Source: Acidovorax sp. CF316
Lineage (GTDB): Bacteria > Pseudomonadota > Gammaproteobacteria > Burkholderiales > Burkholderiaceae_C
Reading direction: 5' to 3'
Assembly (NCBI RefSeq): GCF_000276605.1
Contig: NZ_AKJX01000198.1
Coordinates: 1 to 62,253, forward strand
Length of the DNA stretch: 62,253 nucleotides
The notes beneath the pieces are model-generated. The model did not search any database. It was not told the origin of the DNA and saw only the letters and a list, made by a program, of their open reading frames with translations. Positions 50,587 through 60,273 of the stretch are shown piece after piece; the first letter of the stretch is position 1; every line of letters starts with the position of its first letter. The translations under genes were made by a program, and so were the position numbers.

Positions 50587-52815
50587 CTATCGGCGCCGTG
50601 CCGAGCGCACCCCTTGCACGCCGGCCACGATGCCCAGCACCTTGTTGAGCCGGCCCGAGTCGGCCACCTCCACGGTGAAGGTCATCCACGCCGTGCCCTT
50701 GACGGACTGGGTCTGCACGCCGATGACGTTGGTCTTCTCGCGTGCAAACACTTCGGAGATATCGCGCAGCAGGCCCTGGCGGTCGGCGGCCTCCACGGCC
50801 ACGTCCACCGGGTACACAGCGGGCTTGTCCGCGGCCGAGGCCTTGGGCAGGCCCCAGTCCACGTCGATCACGCGCTCGCCATTGCGGGCGGCCATCTCGC
50901 GGAAGTTGCTGCAGTCCGAGCGGTGCACGCTCACGCCCTTGCCGCGCGTGACAAAGCCGCGTATGTCGTCCGGCGGCGCGGGCTTGCAGCACTTGGCCAG
51001 TTGGGTCATGAGCGAGTCGATGCCCACCACCAGCACCCCGCCCTTGGGGCCGGATGATTCGTTGCCACGCGGCTTTTTCAGCAGCAGGTAGTCATCGCTG
51101 CTCGGCGGCGGCTCGGCCGGGCGCAGCACGGTCTCGATGTTGCGCAGCGAGAACTCGTCCTTGCCCACCACCTCGAACAGGGCCTCGGCCGACTTGAAGC
51201 CCAGTTGCACGGCCAGGTCGTCGAGCTTCACGGCCGTCTTGCCCTCGCGCTGCAGCAGGCGCTCCACCGCCTCGCGGCCGCGGGCCACGGTTTCGTGCGT
51301 GGCCTGGGCGTTGAACCAGGCGCGCACCTTGGCCTTGGCGCGGTTGCTGGTGAGGTAGCCCAGCTCGGCATTGAGCCAGTCGCGCGAGGGGCGGCCTTCC
51401 TTCACGGTGACGATCTCCACCGTCTGGCCGTTCTGCAGCGGGGTGTTCAGCGGCACCATCACGCCGTCGACCTTGGCGCCGCGGCAGCGGTGGCCCAGGC
51501 TGGTGTGCACGCTGTAGGCAAAGTCCACCGGGGTGGCGCCCTGGGGCAGGTCGACCACGGCGGCCTCGGGGGTCAGCACGTAGATGCGGTCCTCGAACAG
51601 GCCGTTGCTCTTTTGCGCATGGCCGGCCAGGTCGCGCTCCCACGCCAGCAGCTGGCGCAGCACGGCGATCTTGGCGTCGTACTCGCCGGTGGCCGACACG
51701 CCCACATAGCCCTTGGCACCCGCCTCCTTGTAGGCCCAGTGCGCGGCCACGCCGTGCTCGGCATGCTCGTGCATGGCCTGGGTGCGGATCTGGATCTCGA
51801 TGGGCTTGCCGTTGAGGTCGTCGCGCACGATGGTGTGCAGCGACTGGTAGCCGTTGGCCTTGGGCTTGGCGATGTAGTCGTCGAACTCCTCGACGATGGG
51901 CGCAAAGCGCTGGTGCACCCAGCTCAGCGCGGCGTAGCAGTCCTTCACCGTGGGCACCACCACGCGCAGCGCGCGGATGTCATACACCTGGTCGAAGTTG
52001 AGCGACTTGCCGCGCATCTTCTTGACGATGCTGTAGATGTGCTTGGGCCGGCCCTGCACGCTGGCGCTGATGCTGCGCGCACGCAGGTCCGACTCGAGCC
52101 GCGCGCGCAGCTGCTCCATGTAGACCTCGCGCTCGCCGCGCTTCTCGTCGAGCAGGCGCGCCACCTCCTTGTAGGTGTCGGGCTCCAGGAATCGGAACGA
52201 CAGGTCTTCCAGTTCCCACTTCACCTGCCAGATGCCCAGGCGGTTGGCCAGTTGGGCAAACACCTGCAGCGACTCGCGCGCCAGGCTGGGCGACATGGGC
52301 AGCTTGGTGGCCGCGTGAAAGCGCAGCGTCTGCAGCCGCGAGGCCAGGCGCAGCATGACCACGCGCAGGTCGCGCGAGAAGGCCAGCAGCATCTTGCGCA
52401 CGTTCTCGGTCTGCAGGGCCGGGTCGTCCAGCGCCTGGGCACCGCGCGCCTGCTGCTGCACGCGCACGAGCTTGGTGGTCTCTACCGCCAGCGCGGCAAA
52501 ATTGGCGCCAAAGGCCTTGGTGATCACTTCCTCGGGCTTGTTCAGGTGCACGCACGAGTACACCAGGTAGCTGGCGGCCTGCATGGCTTCGGAGCCGCCA
52601 ATGCTCTTGAGGATGGCGGCCACCGCGTCGGCATGGGCCAGGGTGTTCTCGCCGGAGTCCAGCGCTTCGCTGGCGATCAGCGGCTCGGCAAAGGCGCGGG
52701 CACGCACCAGCGCGTTGACCTGTTCGGGCAAGGTGTGGGCCGTGGCCGCGATCAGTTGGGGTACGGCCTCGGCCGTGTTCAGTGGCGGGCCGGGGGGCGG
52801 GGCAAGCGTCTTCAT
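50587..52815 (-). CDS. relA: (p)ppGpp synthetase RelA, synthetase-only form (742 aa)
   Basis: RelA makes the stringent-response alarmone on ribosomes with uncharged tRNA. The N-terminal hydrolase domain is present but its HD motif is degraded (VYSCVHLNKPEEV), so it is not expected to hydrolyse. The synthetase domain has RPKHIYSIVKKMRGK, YDIRALRVVV and E310-F-D-D followed by YIAKPKANGYQSLHT; the ExDD pattern marks monofunctional RelA rather than SpoT. TGS and ACT regulatory domains follow. Its ATG overlaps the stop of the upstream alpha/beta hydrolase gene by four bases. Confidence 0.95.
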   Translation of the reverse strand: MKTLAPPPGPPLNTAEAVPQLIAATAHTLPEQVNALVRARAFAEPLIASEALDSGENTLAHADAVAAILKSIGGSEAMQAASYLVYSCVHLNKPEEVITKAFGANFAALAVETTKLVRVQQQARGAQALDDPALQTENVRKMLLAFSRDLRVVMLRLASRLQTLRFHAATKLPMSPSLARESLQVFAQLANRLGIWQVKWELEDLSFRFLEPDTYKEVARLLDEKRGEREVYMEQLRARLESDLRARSISASVQGRPKHIYSIVKKMRGKSLNFDQVYDIRALRVVVPTVKDCYAALSWVHQRFAPIVEEFDDYIAKPKANGYQSLHTIVRDDLNGKPIEIQIRTQAMHEHAEHGVAAHWAYKEAGAKGYVGVSATGEYDAKIAVLRQLLAWERDLAGHAQKSNGLFEDRIYVLTPEAAVVDLPQGATPVDFAYSVHTSLGHRCRGAKVDGVMVPLNTPLQNGQTVEIVTVKEGRPSRDWLNAELGYLTSNRAKAKVRAWFNAQATHETVARGREAVERLLQREGKTAVKLDDLAVQLGFKSAEALFEVVGKDEFSLRNIETVLRPAEPPPSSDDYLLLKKPRGNESSGPKGGVLVVGIDSLMTQLAKCCKPAPPDDIRGFVTRGKGVSVHRSDCSNFREMAARNGERVIDVDWGLPKASAADKPAVYPVDVAVEAADRQGLLRDISEVFAREKTNVIGVQTQSVKGTAWMTFTVEVADSGRLNKVLGIVAGVQGVRSARRR

Positions 52816-53786
52816 GCGGCGGCAGTACCTTCCTCCGCCAGCAGAAAATCACGCACCGCCGCCACCTGGTCGGCTGCGACCAGGGTGGGCGCATGGCCCA
52901 CGCCCGCAAATTCCACCAGTTGCGCACGCGGGCCGCGCGCGGCCATGGCCTGCGCGGTGTCGTGCGAGAGCAGGTCCGACTGCGCGCCGCGCAGCAGCAG
53001 GGTGCGCGCGGTGATCTGGTCGTACAGCTGCCACAGGAAGGCTTCGCCCGCAGTGGCGGCCTCCTGCGTCAGGGACCTGAAAGGCACGGCAATGGCCGGG
53101 TCGTAGTGCAGCGTGACGCCGCCTTCGGGCAGGCTGCGCACCATGGCGCGCGACAGCTCCAGCCACTGGGCCGGCGTGTGCGGGCCAAAGCTGGTGGAAA
53201 TCGTCCACATGGCATCGGCCGCCTGCTGCAGCGATTCGAACTTGGCGAGAAAGCCCAGGTACTGGCCGATGCGCTGCAGCGCCTGCCACTGGATCACCGG
53301 CCCCACGTCGTTGAGCACCAGGCGGCGCACCGGCACGGGCAGCGGCAGATCGGGCTGGCCCGTGATGCCCATGCCGATCAGCCCGCCCATGCTGGTGCCC
53401 ACCCAGTCGAGCGTGGTGATGGGTGCCTGCTGGTGCAATTGCGCCAGCAAGGCCACCATGTCGGCGCCGTACTGCGGGATCTGGTAGCCCATGGGGTCGG
53501 CCAGCCAGTCGCTCTGGCCGCGGCCCACCACGTCGGGGCAGACCACGCGGGCGTGCTGGCTCAATTGACGGGCCAGCACGTCGAAATCGCGCCCCTGGCG
53601 CGACAGGCCGTGCACGCAGACGATCACGTGCGAATGCGCGGGGTTGCCCGTGGCATTCCACTCCCAATACGCCATGCGGTGCTGCGGGCCTGTGACAGGC
53701 CTGGCGGCAGCAGGGTCTTGACCGGCGGGCACCGCAGCGGCCCCGGGGCCAGGGCACAGTACGTAGTTCAGCGTAGGTTCTATCAT
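52812..53786 (-). CDS. Alpha/beta hydrolase (324 aa)
   Basis: Core motifs: oxyanion segment IVCVHGLSRQGRDFDVLARQ, nucleophile elbow GTSMGG, VRRLVLNDVG, and the late catalytic His in GVGHAP. A long N-terminal tail (about 40 residues) precedes the fold. The ATG at 53786 is chosen from several in-frame starts. The gene overlaps relA (ATGA), so both are likely made together; why is not clear. The substrate (ester, lactone or polymer fragment) cannot be told. Confidence 0.85.
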   Translation of the reverse strand: MIEPTLNYVLCPGPGAAAVPAGQDPAAARPVTGPQHRMAYWEWNATGNPAHSHVIVCVHGLSRQGRDFDVLARQLSQHARVVCPDVVGRGQSDWLADPMGYQIPQYGADMVALLAQLHQQAPITTLDWVGTSMGGLIGMGITGQPDLPLPVPVRRLVLNDVGPVIQWQALQRIGQYLGFLAKFESLQQAADAMWTISTSFGPHTPAQWLELSRAMVRSLPEGGVTLHYDPAIAVPFRSLTQEAATAGEAFLWQLYDQITARTLLLRGAQSDLLSHDTAQAMAARGPRAQLVEFAGVGHAPTLVAADQVAAVRDFLLAEEGTAAA

Positions 53787-53907
53787 GGGTGCGAAATCCG
53801 GTAGCGGCACTTGATAATGCCTGCGTTCAATCAGCGCCGGCCAGGAGCCCTGGCAAGGCGTTGCCTTCATCGTAATTCATATTCATCTTTCATTCGGAGT
53901 GACACTC

Positions 53908-54690
53908 ATGCTCAAAGGCAAAACGGCCCTCGTCACTGGCTCCACCAGCGGCATCGGCCTCGGTATCGCCAAAGCCCTCGCGCGACAGGGCGCCAACGTG
54001 GTACTGAACGGTTTTGGCGATGTGGACACGCCCCGCGCCGAAGTGCTGGCCGCCGGCAAGGAAGCCGGCGCCCAGGTGGCCTACCACGGTGCCGACATGA
54101 GCCGCGTGGCCGACATCGAAGACATGATGAAGTACAGCGCCAGCCAGTTCGGCCGCGTGGACATCCTGGTCAACAACGCCGGCATCCAGCACGTGGCCAA
54201 CGTGGAAGACTTCCCCGTCGAGAAGTGGGACGCCATCATCGCCATCAACCTGTCCAGCGCCTTCCACGCATCGCGCCTGGCCCTGCCCGCCATGAAGGCC
54301 GCCAACTGGGGCCGCATCATCAACCTGGCATCGGTGCACGGCCTGGTAGGCTCGGCCCAGAAAGCCGCCTACGTGGCCGCCAAGCACGGCATCGTCGGCC
54401 TGACCAAGGTGACCGCACTGGAGAACGCCACCACCGGCGTCACCTGCAACGCGATCTGCCCCGGCTGGGTGCTGACCCCCCTGGTGCAAAAACAGGTGGA
54501 CGCCAAGGCCGCCGAGCACGGCCTGTCGAACGAAGACGCCAAGAAGCTGCTGCTGGGCGAAAAAGAGCCCTCGATGCAGTTCACCACCCCCGAAGAACTG
54601 GGCGAGTTGGCCGTGTTCTTCTGTTCCCCCGCCGCCAACAACGTGCGCGGCGTGGCGTGGAACATGGATGGGGGCTGGGCGGCGCAGTAA
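53908..54690 (+). CDS. bdhA: 3-hydroxybutyrate dehydrogenase (260 aa)
   Basis: SDR that oxidises (R)-3-hydroxybutyrate to acetoacetate, the entry of poly-3-hydroxybutyrate degradation products into central metabolism. Cofactor loop VTGSTSGIGLGIA, NNAGIQHVANVEDFP, catalytic AAYVAAKHG and the diagnostic GWVLTPLVQKQVDAKAAEHG loop. The ATG has CGGAG at a good distance. It fits with PhaR at 6.9 kb. Divergent from the alpha/beta hydrolase gene. Confidence 0.92.
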   Translation: MLKGKTALVTGSTSGIGLGIAKALARQGANVVLNGFGDVDTPRAEVLAAGKEAGAQVAYHGADMSRVADIEDMMKYSASQFGRVDILVNNAGIQHVANVEDFPVEKWDAIIAINLSSAFHASRLALPAMKAANWGRIINLASVHGLVGSAQKAAYVAAKHGIVGLTKVTALENATTGVTCNAICPGWVLTPLVQKQVDAKAAEHGLSNEDAKKLLLGEKEPSMQFTTPEELGELAVFFCSPAANNVRGVAWNMDGGWAAQ

Positions 54691-54767
54691 GCCAGCACCG
54701 TGCACTGAACGGCTGCGATTTTTATCCGCTGCCATGAGCGCCTGCTGCCAACGGCAGTGCGCTCGCC

Positions 54768-55283
54768 TCAAAAGCTGACATAAATCCACCGCCCCGCGCG
54801 GACGGCCTGCTGCAACCCGCGCTTGAAGGCACCCAGTGCTCCGCCATCGTCCACATGCCCAAGCACCTGCAGGGACTTGGCGGCACACGGCTGATCCTGG
54901 AAGTAACTGCCCATGCGGCCTGGATCGAAGGCCTGGCCGCCCTCTTCCAGCGCTGCGCCCAGCAACGCCTGCCGCTGCACGCCGGGCAGGTCCGGCTCCA
55001 GGCCAGCCCACTCTGCGCCGATACCGAAGTCCGCCTTCGGGTCGTAGTAGTGGGTGAGCGCAAAGTCGGCGAGTTCCTGCACATCGCCGGCTTCGAGCTG
55101 CGAGCGCCAGTCGGGCGACAGCGGCTCCCCATCGTACGGATCCTTGAGCGACGCCCGATGGGTGTCGATGAAAGCCTCCAGGGCCGAGGTACCGCCCTGG
55201 GCCAGCGCCAGGCGCAGCGTTGGCGCCAACTGGCGTTCGAACGCACGCCCATCGAACGCAAACGCCTTGTGGGAAAAGCTCAC
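54768..55283 (-). CDS. Hypothetical protein (171 aa)
   Basis: Soluble, mostly helical, beginning (GTG) MSFSHKAFAFDGRAFERQLA, with EAFIDTHRASLKDPYDGEPL and ELADFALTHYYDPKADFGIG, then a C-terminal GHVDDGGALGAFKRGLQQAV. A strong AGGAG seven bases before the GTG decides the start over the in-frame ATG at 55328. Such proteins occur beside large beta-propeller proteins and may be related immunity or effector helpers, but I cannot assign a family. Confidence 0.6.
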   Translation of the reverse strand: MSFSHKAFAFDGRAFERQLAPTLRLALAQGGTSALEAFIDTHRASLKDPYDGEPLSPDWRSQLEAGDVQELADFALTHYYDPKADFGIGAEWAGLEPDLPGVQRQALLGAALEEGGQAFDPGRMGSYFQDQPCAAKSLQVLGHVDDGGALGAFKRGLQQAVRAGRWIYVSF

Positions 55284-55566
55284 AGCACGGCTCCTGGCGT
55301 GAAACAGAACAGAACGGATGGCCGCCATCTTAGAACCTGTTCAAGGATGGCACGCCAATCCGGAACAAATCGACGGATGGGCACTTCATTGCGACGGAAG
55401 GCCGCGGCCACACGCCGTTGCCGCATACATTGGCTGAACGGAGGGGGTCAACAACACACGGGTGCGGCGCGCCATGCCCACTTTGGGCGGGCCGCCGTCC
55501 GCGCCCCGTTCCACCACCCTGTCCATTCTCTCAACGACCCTCGGGCGCGCCACGCCTGTCTTGCCC

Positions 55567-58500
55567 ATGCCCACCCTGCGTTTCGTACCCCTGGCCGACG
55601 TGGCCCACCTGCTCCCTGCCGATGGCCCGATGGCCGAGCAATGGCAGTCGGAGCCCGACACCCTGGCCGAGGCCACCGTGGCCTGGGTCAGCGGTGACCT
55701 GCAGTTGTCCGCGCTGGATCTGGACGCGCCCCTGCAGCCCGGCAGCGCGCTGCGCGCCCTGGCCCAGGCCACCTCCGGTCTGCCAGGGCCGCCTCCGGGT
55801 CATCTGTACCTTGTGCTCATCGAAGGCAATCTGCAGATCGACGGGGCACTGAGCGGTGGCGACGCCTATGGCAGCAGCCACCTCACCGTGCTGGGCAATG
55901 CGCAGCTGCAGCACGCCGTGGTGGAAGGGCTGCTACTGCATGTGCAGGGCACGCTGCAGGTCGATGGTCTGCTGTGGGCCCACGGCGAGCCGGGCGAACT
56001 GCGGGTGGATGGCGGCCTTGCGGCGCGCGTGGCGCTGTTCACCGAAGACTGCGCCGTGCACATCGACGGTGATGAGGAAGTGGAGTTTCTGCTCGACGAG
56101 GTGCGCGGCGTACCGAGCCTGGTGGAGTTCTCTAACGAGGCCGCCGGGCTGGTGTTTGCCCCGGGCTTCTACAACGGCATCGACGATGGCGAAGGCAGCC
56201 TGGCCGACCTGCTGGACCGCGACCGTGTGTTGGCCGCCGTGCGTGCAGGCCAGAGCCCGGTGCGCAGCAGCCGCGACATCCACGCCGACCTGCCCCTGGC
56301 CGACGACCTGTTTGCCGACGAGGCCATCAGCGCGGCCAATATCCAGGCCATGGTGAACTCGCCCGTGCTGGAGGGTGATGATGAGGAGCACACCGACGGC
56401 TGGTTCGGGCAGACCCATTTCTCGCTGTGCCGCCGCCATGTGGACGCGGAAGGCACGCAGCATGACGACCGGGTGTACATCACGGTGTGGAAGACCTGGG
56501 AGTTCTACCTGGCTGTGCCGCAGGCTTGTGCGACCTCGGGCCGGGCCACGCGGCGCCGGCGTGCCGCGGCAGTTGCCGAGTCCATCACCCTGCTGTACCG
56601 CGAGTTCACCGATGGCGAACCCGGCGAATGGACCACGCTGGACAAGGACGCCGATGATGAAGTGCACGAGGCCTGCGAAGCAGCATGGCGCGGCGTGCTC
56701 GACTATGTGCGCCGCGCCGTGGGCCAGGCGGGCGCGGGCTACCCGCTGCACCAGCGGCTGAAGGCAGAGCTCAGCGCCCAGCGCATCGAACGCATCACCC
56801 GCCTGCCCGTGTTCACCGACGAGTACAACGACTGGTGGGACGCTGACAAGCGCGGCACCTGGTTCGGCGACGTGTGGCTGGGCGCGCGCCAGCCCGCCAT
56901 GCACGATGGCGAGTTCTGGTGTCGCGCGCTCGATGTGAGCTGGGAGAACGGCGAGGACGGCCCGGGCGACGTGGAGCACGACGCCCACGGCAACTACCAG
57001 ATCGACATCGACCGCCCAGGCGAGGGCCGGGAGCCGGTGGAGTTCACCTACAGCCAGCGGCAAAGCGAACACCGGCCGCCGCTGCCACGCGGTGCGGCCG
57101 ACCACTGTGCGCGGCTGCTGCGCCTGGTGGGCATGGCGGAGGCATCGCTGCTGCAGGCGCACGACAAGCAGTTGGCCGAGCAGGCCCAGGAGCAGGCCCA
57201 GGAAGCCGAGACCCGGCGCATCGAAGCCGCGGTGCACCTGCTGGCCACGCCGCCGCTGGCCCCTGGTTTGCCGGATACGGCCGTGTTCCCGCCCGAACTG
57301 CTGCGGCTGTCCGGGGAATGGCAGGCCGGTGGCCAGGCCTATGTGGCGGCCGTCCGCGCCCACCAGCGCGTGGCGCAGGCAGCCGCCGCTGCCGCCGAAG
57401 CGGCCGGCTACCAGCCACCACGGTGGGACGACGATGCCGGCGCCGGGCAGCAAGGCTCCGGCGACCCGCTGCCCGATGACCCGCGCGGGGCCAGCGCCGC
57501 CACGGTGCTGCAGCTGGCCCGGGTGGTGAGCCGCCAGGCGGACGAAGCCCTCACCGAGCGGTTTCGCCAGCGCTTTGCGTTTGCGCCCGATGCCTATGCC
57601 GCCCTGGCGTCGGAACAGGGGCAGTGCATCGGCCCGGTGTTCCAGCTGGCGGACGGTGCCGGCACGGTGCTGCGCAGGGGTGCCGACTACAGCCCCGACG
57701 TGCACTGGGTGCAGCTGCAGGGCCCGGCGCTCACACCACTGCCGGCGCTCAAGGGCCTGGGCCGCTCGCACGACGGGCGCTGCTATGCGCAGAGCGATGG
57801 CACGCACATCACCACGCACCAGGGCTTTGACGGGCCCCAGATCGCGCAACTGCCGCTGCCGCAGGGCAACGAGGGGCTGCCCACCGCGCTGGGCCTTTCC
57901 GCAGGCGCACTGGGCCAGCGCTGCGACGAGCTCATCCCCTTCAACGACGGCCAGCGCGCGCTGCTGCGCAACCCCACGGGCGTGTACCTGCTCACACCCG
58001 GCGGCGTGCAACGCATCCATCCGCAGGAGTTCGAGGAGGACGGCCCCTGCAGCTGGCCCAAGAACCAGCTGCAGGAGGGGGTGGAGAACGGCGCGGACGC
58101 CCATGATGATGATGATGGCGAAGACGACGAGGACGACGACCAGGATGGCGAGGACGAGAACACCGGCCCCCGCCAGCTGGCGCTGGACATGCTGCACATG
58201 GCGCTGTCGCCCGATGAGCGGCACATTGCCCTGGGCGACCAGGACAGCATGCACATCCTGCTCGACGCGCAGGGCCGGGTGCTGCGCACGCTGATGACCG
58301 AGTCCTACCCGCACCACACCCGCTTCTCGCACGACGGCGCGCTGCTGTGGGCCAACTCCTGCCACTTCTACAACGGCTACACCGTGGCCAGCCGCGTGGG
58401 CGATGCGCAGGACAGCGAGGGCACACCGTTCGACACCGAATGCCGCGTCTACGCATCGGCCACGCTGCCGGGCATGGTGATCATGGGCGACGCCTATGGC

Positions 58501-58779
58501 TACCTGCACGCCCGGGACGACAGCGGCAAGGCACTGTGGCGCCACCACATCGGCGGCACCATCAGCGCGCTGGAGGTATCGAACGACGGCAGCCTGCTGC
58601 TGGCCGGCACCTGCAGCGGCTACCTGGTGCTGCTGCAGCGCGCGGAGGTGGACGCACAGGTGGACGCGAAGGCAGGCACAGGGGTGGGCGCAGACCCCTA
58701 CGCCATCGGCACGTCCCCTTATGTGGAGCTGCGCCGCTGGATCTTCTGGGGCAGCGAGGCCTCGCCGCTGCGCTGGTAA
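55567..58779 (+). CDS. Large uncharacterised protein with beta-solenoid and beta-propeller-like parts (1070 aa)
   Basis: No single family is recognised. Residues about 75-165 consist of short strands with the layout of a bactofilin-like right-handed solenoid (LYLVLIEGNLQIDGALSGGD, LHVQGTLQVDGLLWAHGEPG). A central helical region has an Ala/Glu-rich coil (about 535-610). The C-terminal 330 residues contain repeated four-strand blocks (TRFSHDGALLWANS; ISALEVSNDGSLLLAGTCSG), as in WD40 or quinoprotein-like propellers. An acidic linker with DDDDGEDDEDDDQDGEDEN separates these. There is no signal peptide. The start is uncertain: this ATG, or GTG 55462. Divergent from the gene at 54768. Confidence 0.75.
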   Translation: MPTLRFVPLADVAHLLPADGPMAEQWQSEPDTLAEATVAWVSGDLQLSALDLDAPLQPGSALRALAQATSGLPGPPPGHLYLVLIEGNLQIDGALSGGDAYGSSHLTVLGNAQLQHAVVEGLLLHVQGTLQVDGLLWAHGEPGELRVDGGLAARVALFTEDCAVHIDGDEEVEFLLDEVRGVPSLVEFSNEAAGLVFAPGFYNGIDDGEGSLADLLDRDRVLAAVRAGQSPVRSSRDIHADLPLADDLFADEAISAANIQAMVNSPVLEGDDEEHTDGWFGQTHFSLCRRHVDAEGTQHDDRVYITVWKTWEFYLAVPQACATSGRATRRRRAAAVAESITLLYREFTDGEPGEWTTLDKDADDEVHEACEAAWRGVLDYVRRAVGQAGAGYPLHQRLKAELSAQRIERITRLPVFTDEYNDWWDADKRGTWFGDVWLGARQPAMHDGEFWCRALDVSWENGEDGPGDVEHDAHGNYQIDIDRPGEGREPVEFTYSQRQSEHRPPLPRGAADHCARLLRLVGMAEASLLQAHDKQLAEQAQEQAQEAETRRIEAAVHLLATPPLAPGLPDTAVFPPELLRLSGEWQAGGQAYVAAVRAHQRVAQAAAAAAEAAGYQPPRWDDDAGAGQQGSGDPLPDDPRGASAATVLQLARVVSRQADEALTERFRQRFAFAPDAYAALASEQGQCIGPVFQLADGAGTVLRRGADYSPDVHWVQLQGPALTPLPALKGLGRSHDGRCYAQSDGTHITTHQGFDGPQIAQLPLPQGNEGLPTALGLSAGALGQRCDELIPFNDGQRALLRNPTGVYLLTPGGVQRIHPQEFEEDGPCSWPKNQLQEGVENGADAHDDDDGEDDEDDDQDGEDENTGPRQLALDMLHMALSPDERHIALGDQDSMHILLDAQGRVLRTLMTESYPHHTRFSHDGALLWANSCHFYNGYTVASRVGDAQDSEGTPFDTECRVYASATLPGMVIMGDAYGYLHARDDSGKALWRHHIGGTISALEVSNDGSLLLAGTCSGYLVLLQRAEVDAQVDAKAGTGVGADPYAIGTSPYVELRRWIFWGSEASPLRW

Positions 58780-58796
58780 GGCCCATGCACGGTGGA

Positions 58797-58820
58797 GGTT
58801 GGCGGACAGCCCCGCCAACC
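58797..58820. terminator. Bidirectional hairpin between convergent genes
   Basis: A perfect nine-base-pair stem (GGTTGGCGG/CCGCCAACC, loop of six) lies midway between the ends of the large protein gene and the receiver-only gene. There is no T run on either side. Confidence 0.55.
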
Positions 58821-58828
58821 CAGCACCA

Positions 58829-59209
58829 TCAGACCACCACCTCGGGCAGCTGCGTGCAGTGATCGAAGAAGGCCTGCAGTTCGGTCACCTTGTCGAACAC
58901 CGCATCCGCCCCCAGGGCCAGGCAGCGTGCGCGCATCTCGGGCGTGGCGTGGTTGGTCAGCACCAGCACATGCTGGTCCGAAGAGCGCGGCCCCACGGCC
59001 TGCAGCACGTCCAGGCCCGAGCCCTGGCCCAGGTGCAGATCCACCACCAGCAGGTGCCACTTGCCGCGCCAGCGCGCCAGCGCCTGCCCGGCACCCATCG
59101 ACGTTTTTGCAATGGCCACCACCTGCGCGTTGGCAGCCTCCTCCAGCGCCGGGACCAGGGTGTCGCAAATGGGTTTGTTGTCTTCTACAAGAAGGGTGAC
59201 GAGGGACAT
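58829..59209 (-). CDS. Receiver-only response regulator, paralogue of 15159-15542 (126 aa)
   Basis: A single CheY-like domain: LLVEDNK (acidic pair), phosphoacceptor Asp in LLVVDLHLGQGSG, switch Thr in LVLTNHATP and Lys in VFDKVTELQAFF. Like the first copy it lacks the usual proline after the phosphoacceptor and has no output domain. About half the residues match its paralogue. Here no kinase gene is adjacent. It may compete for phosphate or act through protein binding. Confidence 0.85.
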   Translation of the reverse strand: MSLVTLLVEDNKPICDTLVPALEEAANAQVVAIAKTSMGAGQALARWRGKWHLLVVDLHLGQGSGLDVLQAVGPRSSDQHVLVLTNHATPEMRARCLALGADAVFDKVTELQAFFDHCTQLPEVVV

Positions 59210-59350
59210 CTTCAATGGGGGATGCAGCGCCTGGCAGAGGCACTGCACATACATCAGGTTGGGGTAGCAGGAGCCGCCATCGCCCTGTGGCAGGTGCGGC
59301 AGGGGCGCGCCAGACAGGCAAGCTGCCAGATTGACAGGGTTCGGCGGATA

Positions 59351-60181
59351 TCAGGCCCGCAGGGGAAAAGTCAGCGGGGCCTCCATCGCAATCTCTTCGA
59401 CGCGCACGTTCATCAGCGTGATTTCGAGCGGGCCGTAGTACGACAGGAACGCGACATCTGCCGCATCCCTCCCGTAGGCTACCACGATGCGCCCGCCCCT
59501 TGCATGGGCCTGGGTTCCGTCGAAGGCATACCACCGGTCCCCCACGAAGGCCTCGAACCAGGCGTGCATGTCCATGGGGTCGAGCGCGTGCAGGTAGCCC
59601 ACGACGTAGCGCGCAGGGATGTCCAGGGCCCGGCACAGGCCGATGGCGACATGCGAGAAATCCCGGCACACGCCCGCGCCATCGTTCAGGGTGTCCAGCG
59701 CATCGGTGGTGCCGCTGCTGACGTTGTAGCGGTACTCGAGGTTGTGGTGCACCCAGCTGCGGATGGCCTCGACCTGGCCATAGCCCGGCGAGGCATCGCC
59801 CACGATCTCGCGCGCCTTGTCCTGCATCTTGTCGGACGGGCAATAGCGGCTTTGCAGCAGGTACTTGAGGGCGTCGTAGGGCAGCTCTTCCACCGGCACG
59901 GCGGCGGCGCTGGCGTCTACCGCAATGTGCGTGTCGGTGATCATGATCATGTCGACCTCGATGCGCATCTGGCCCTGCGGAATCTTCAGCCGCTGGCACA
60001 GGTTGCCATGGTCGTCCACATACTCCGTCATCGGCACGACCGGAGTCAGCTCGTAGCGCTCCTGCACCATCCACTGCGCATCCCCGCTTCTTGGGCGCAG
60101 CACCGCCACCACGGCACAGTCTGCGTCGGCGGACAGTGTCATGTGGCAGGTGGCGTGCAGCTTGACGAAGGTTTGGTTCAT
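59351..60181 (-). CDS. Transglutaminase-like protein (276 aa)
   Basis: The bacterial transglutaminase-like core: catalytic Cys in [15 protein letters not shown], His in DMHAWFEAF and Asp in WYAFDGTQA form the triad. An N-terminal beta domain of about 130 residues matches the family. Members act as proteases or amide-bond enzymes; this cytosolic type has no signal peptide. The start is supported by family length; the ribosome site is weak. Divergence from neighbours gives no pathway clue. Confidence 0.87.
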   Translation of the reverse strand: MNQTFVKLHATCHMTLSADADCAVVAVLRPRSGDAQWMVQERYELTPVVPMTEYVDDHGNLCQRLKIPQGQMRIEVDMIMITDTHIAVDASAAAVPVEELPYDALKYLLQSRYCPSDKMQDKAREIVGDASPGYGQVEAIRSWVHHNLEYRYNVSSGTTDALDTLNDGAGVCRDFSHVAIGLCRALDIPARYVVGYLHALDPMDMHAWFEAFVGDRWYAFDGTQAHARGGRIVVAYGRDAADVAFLSYYGPLEITLMNVRVEEIAMEAPLTFPLRA

Positions 60182-60273
60182 CCAGCGAGTCTAGGGGCTG
60201 GCACTGGGTGCGGGGACCCGCAATGCCCCTCCAACGCGCTGGATGCGCCTGCGCATGGGCTGGGCGGGCCGCT

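Noticed and set aside
50587..52815. Bifunctional SpoT
   Set aside because: The hydrolase HD motif is lost and the synthetase has the ExDD pattern of RelA.
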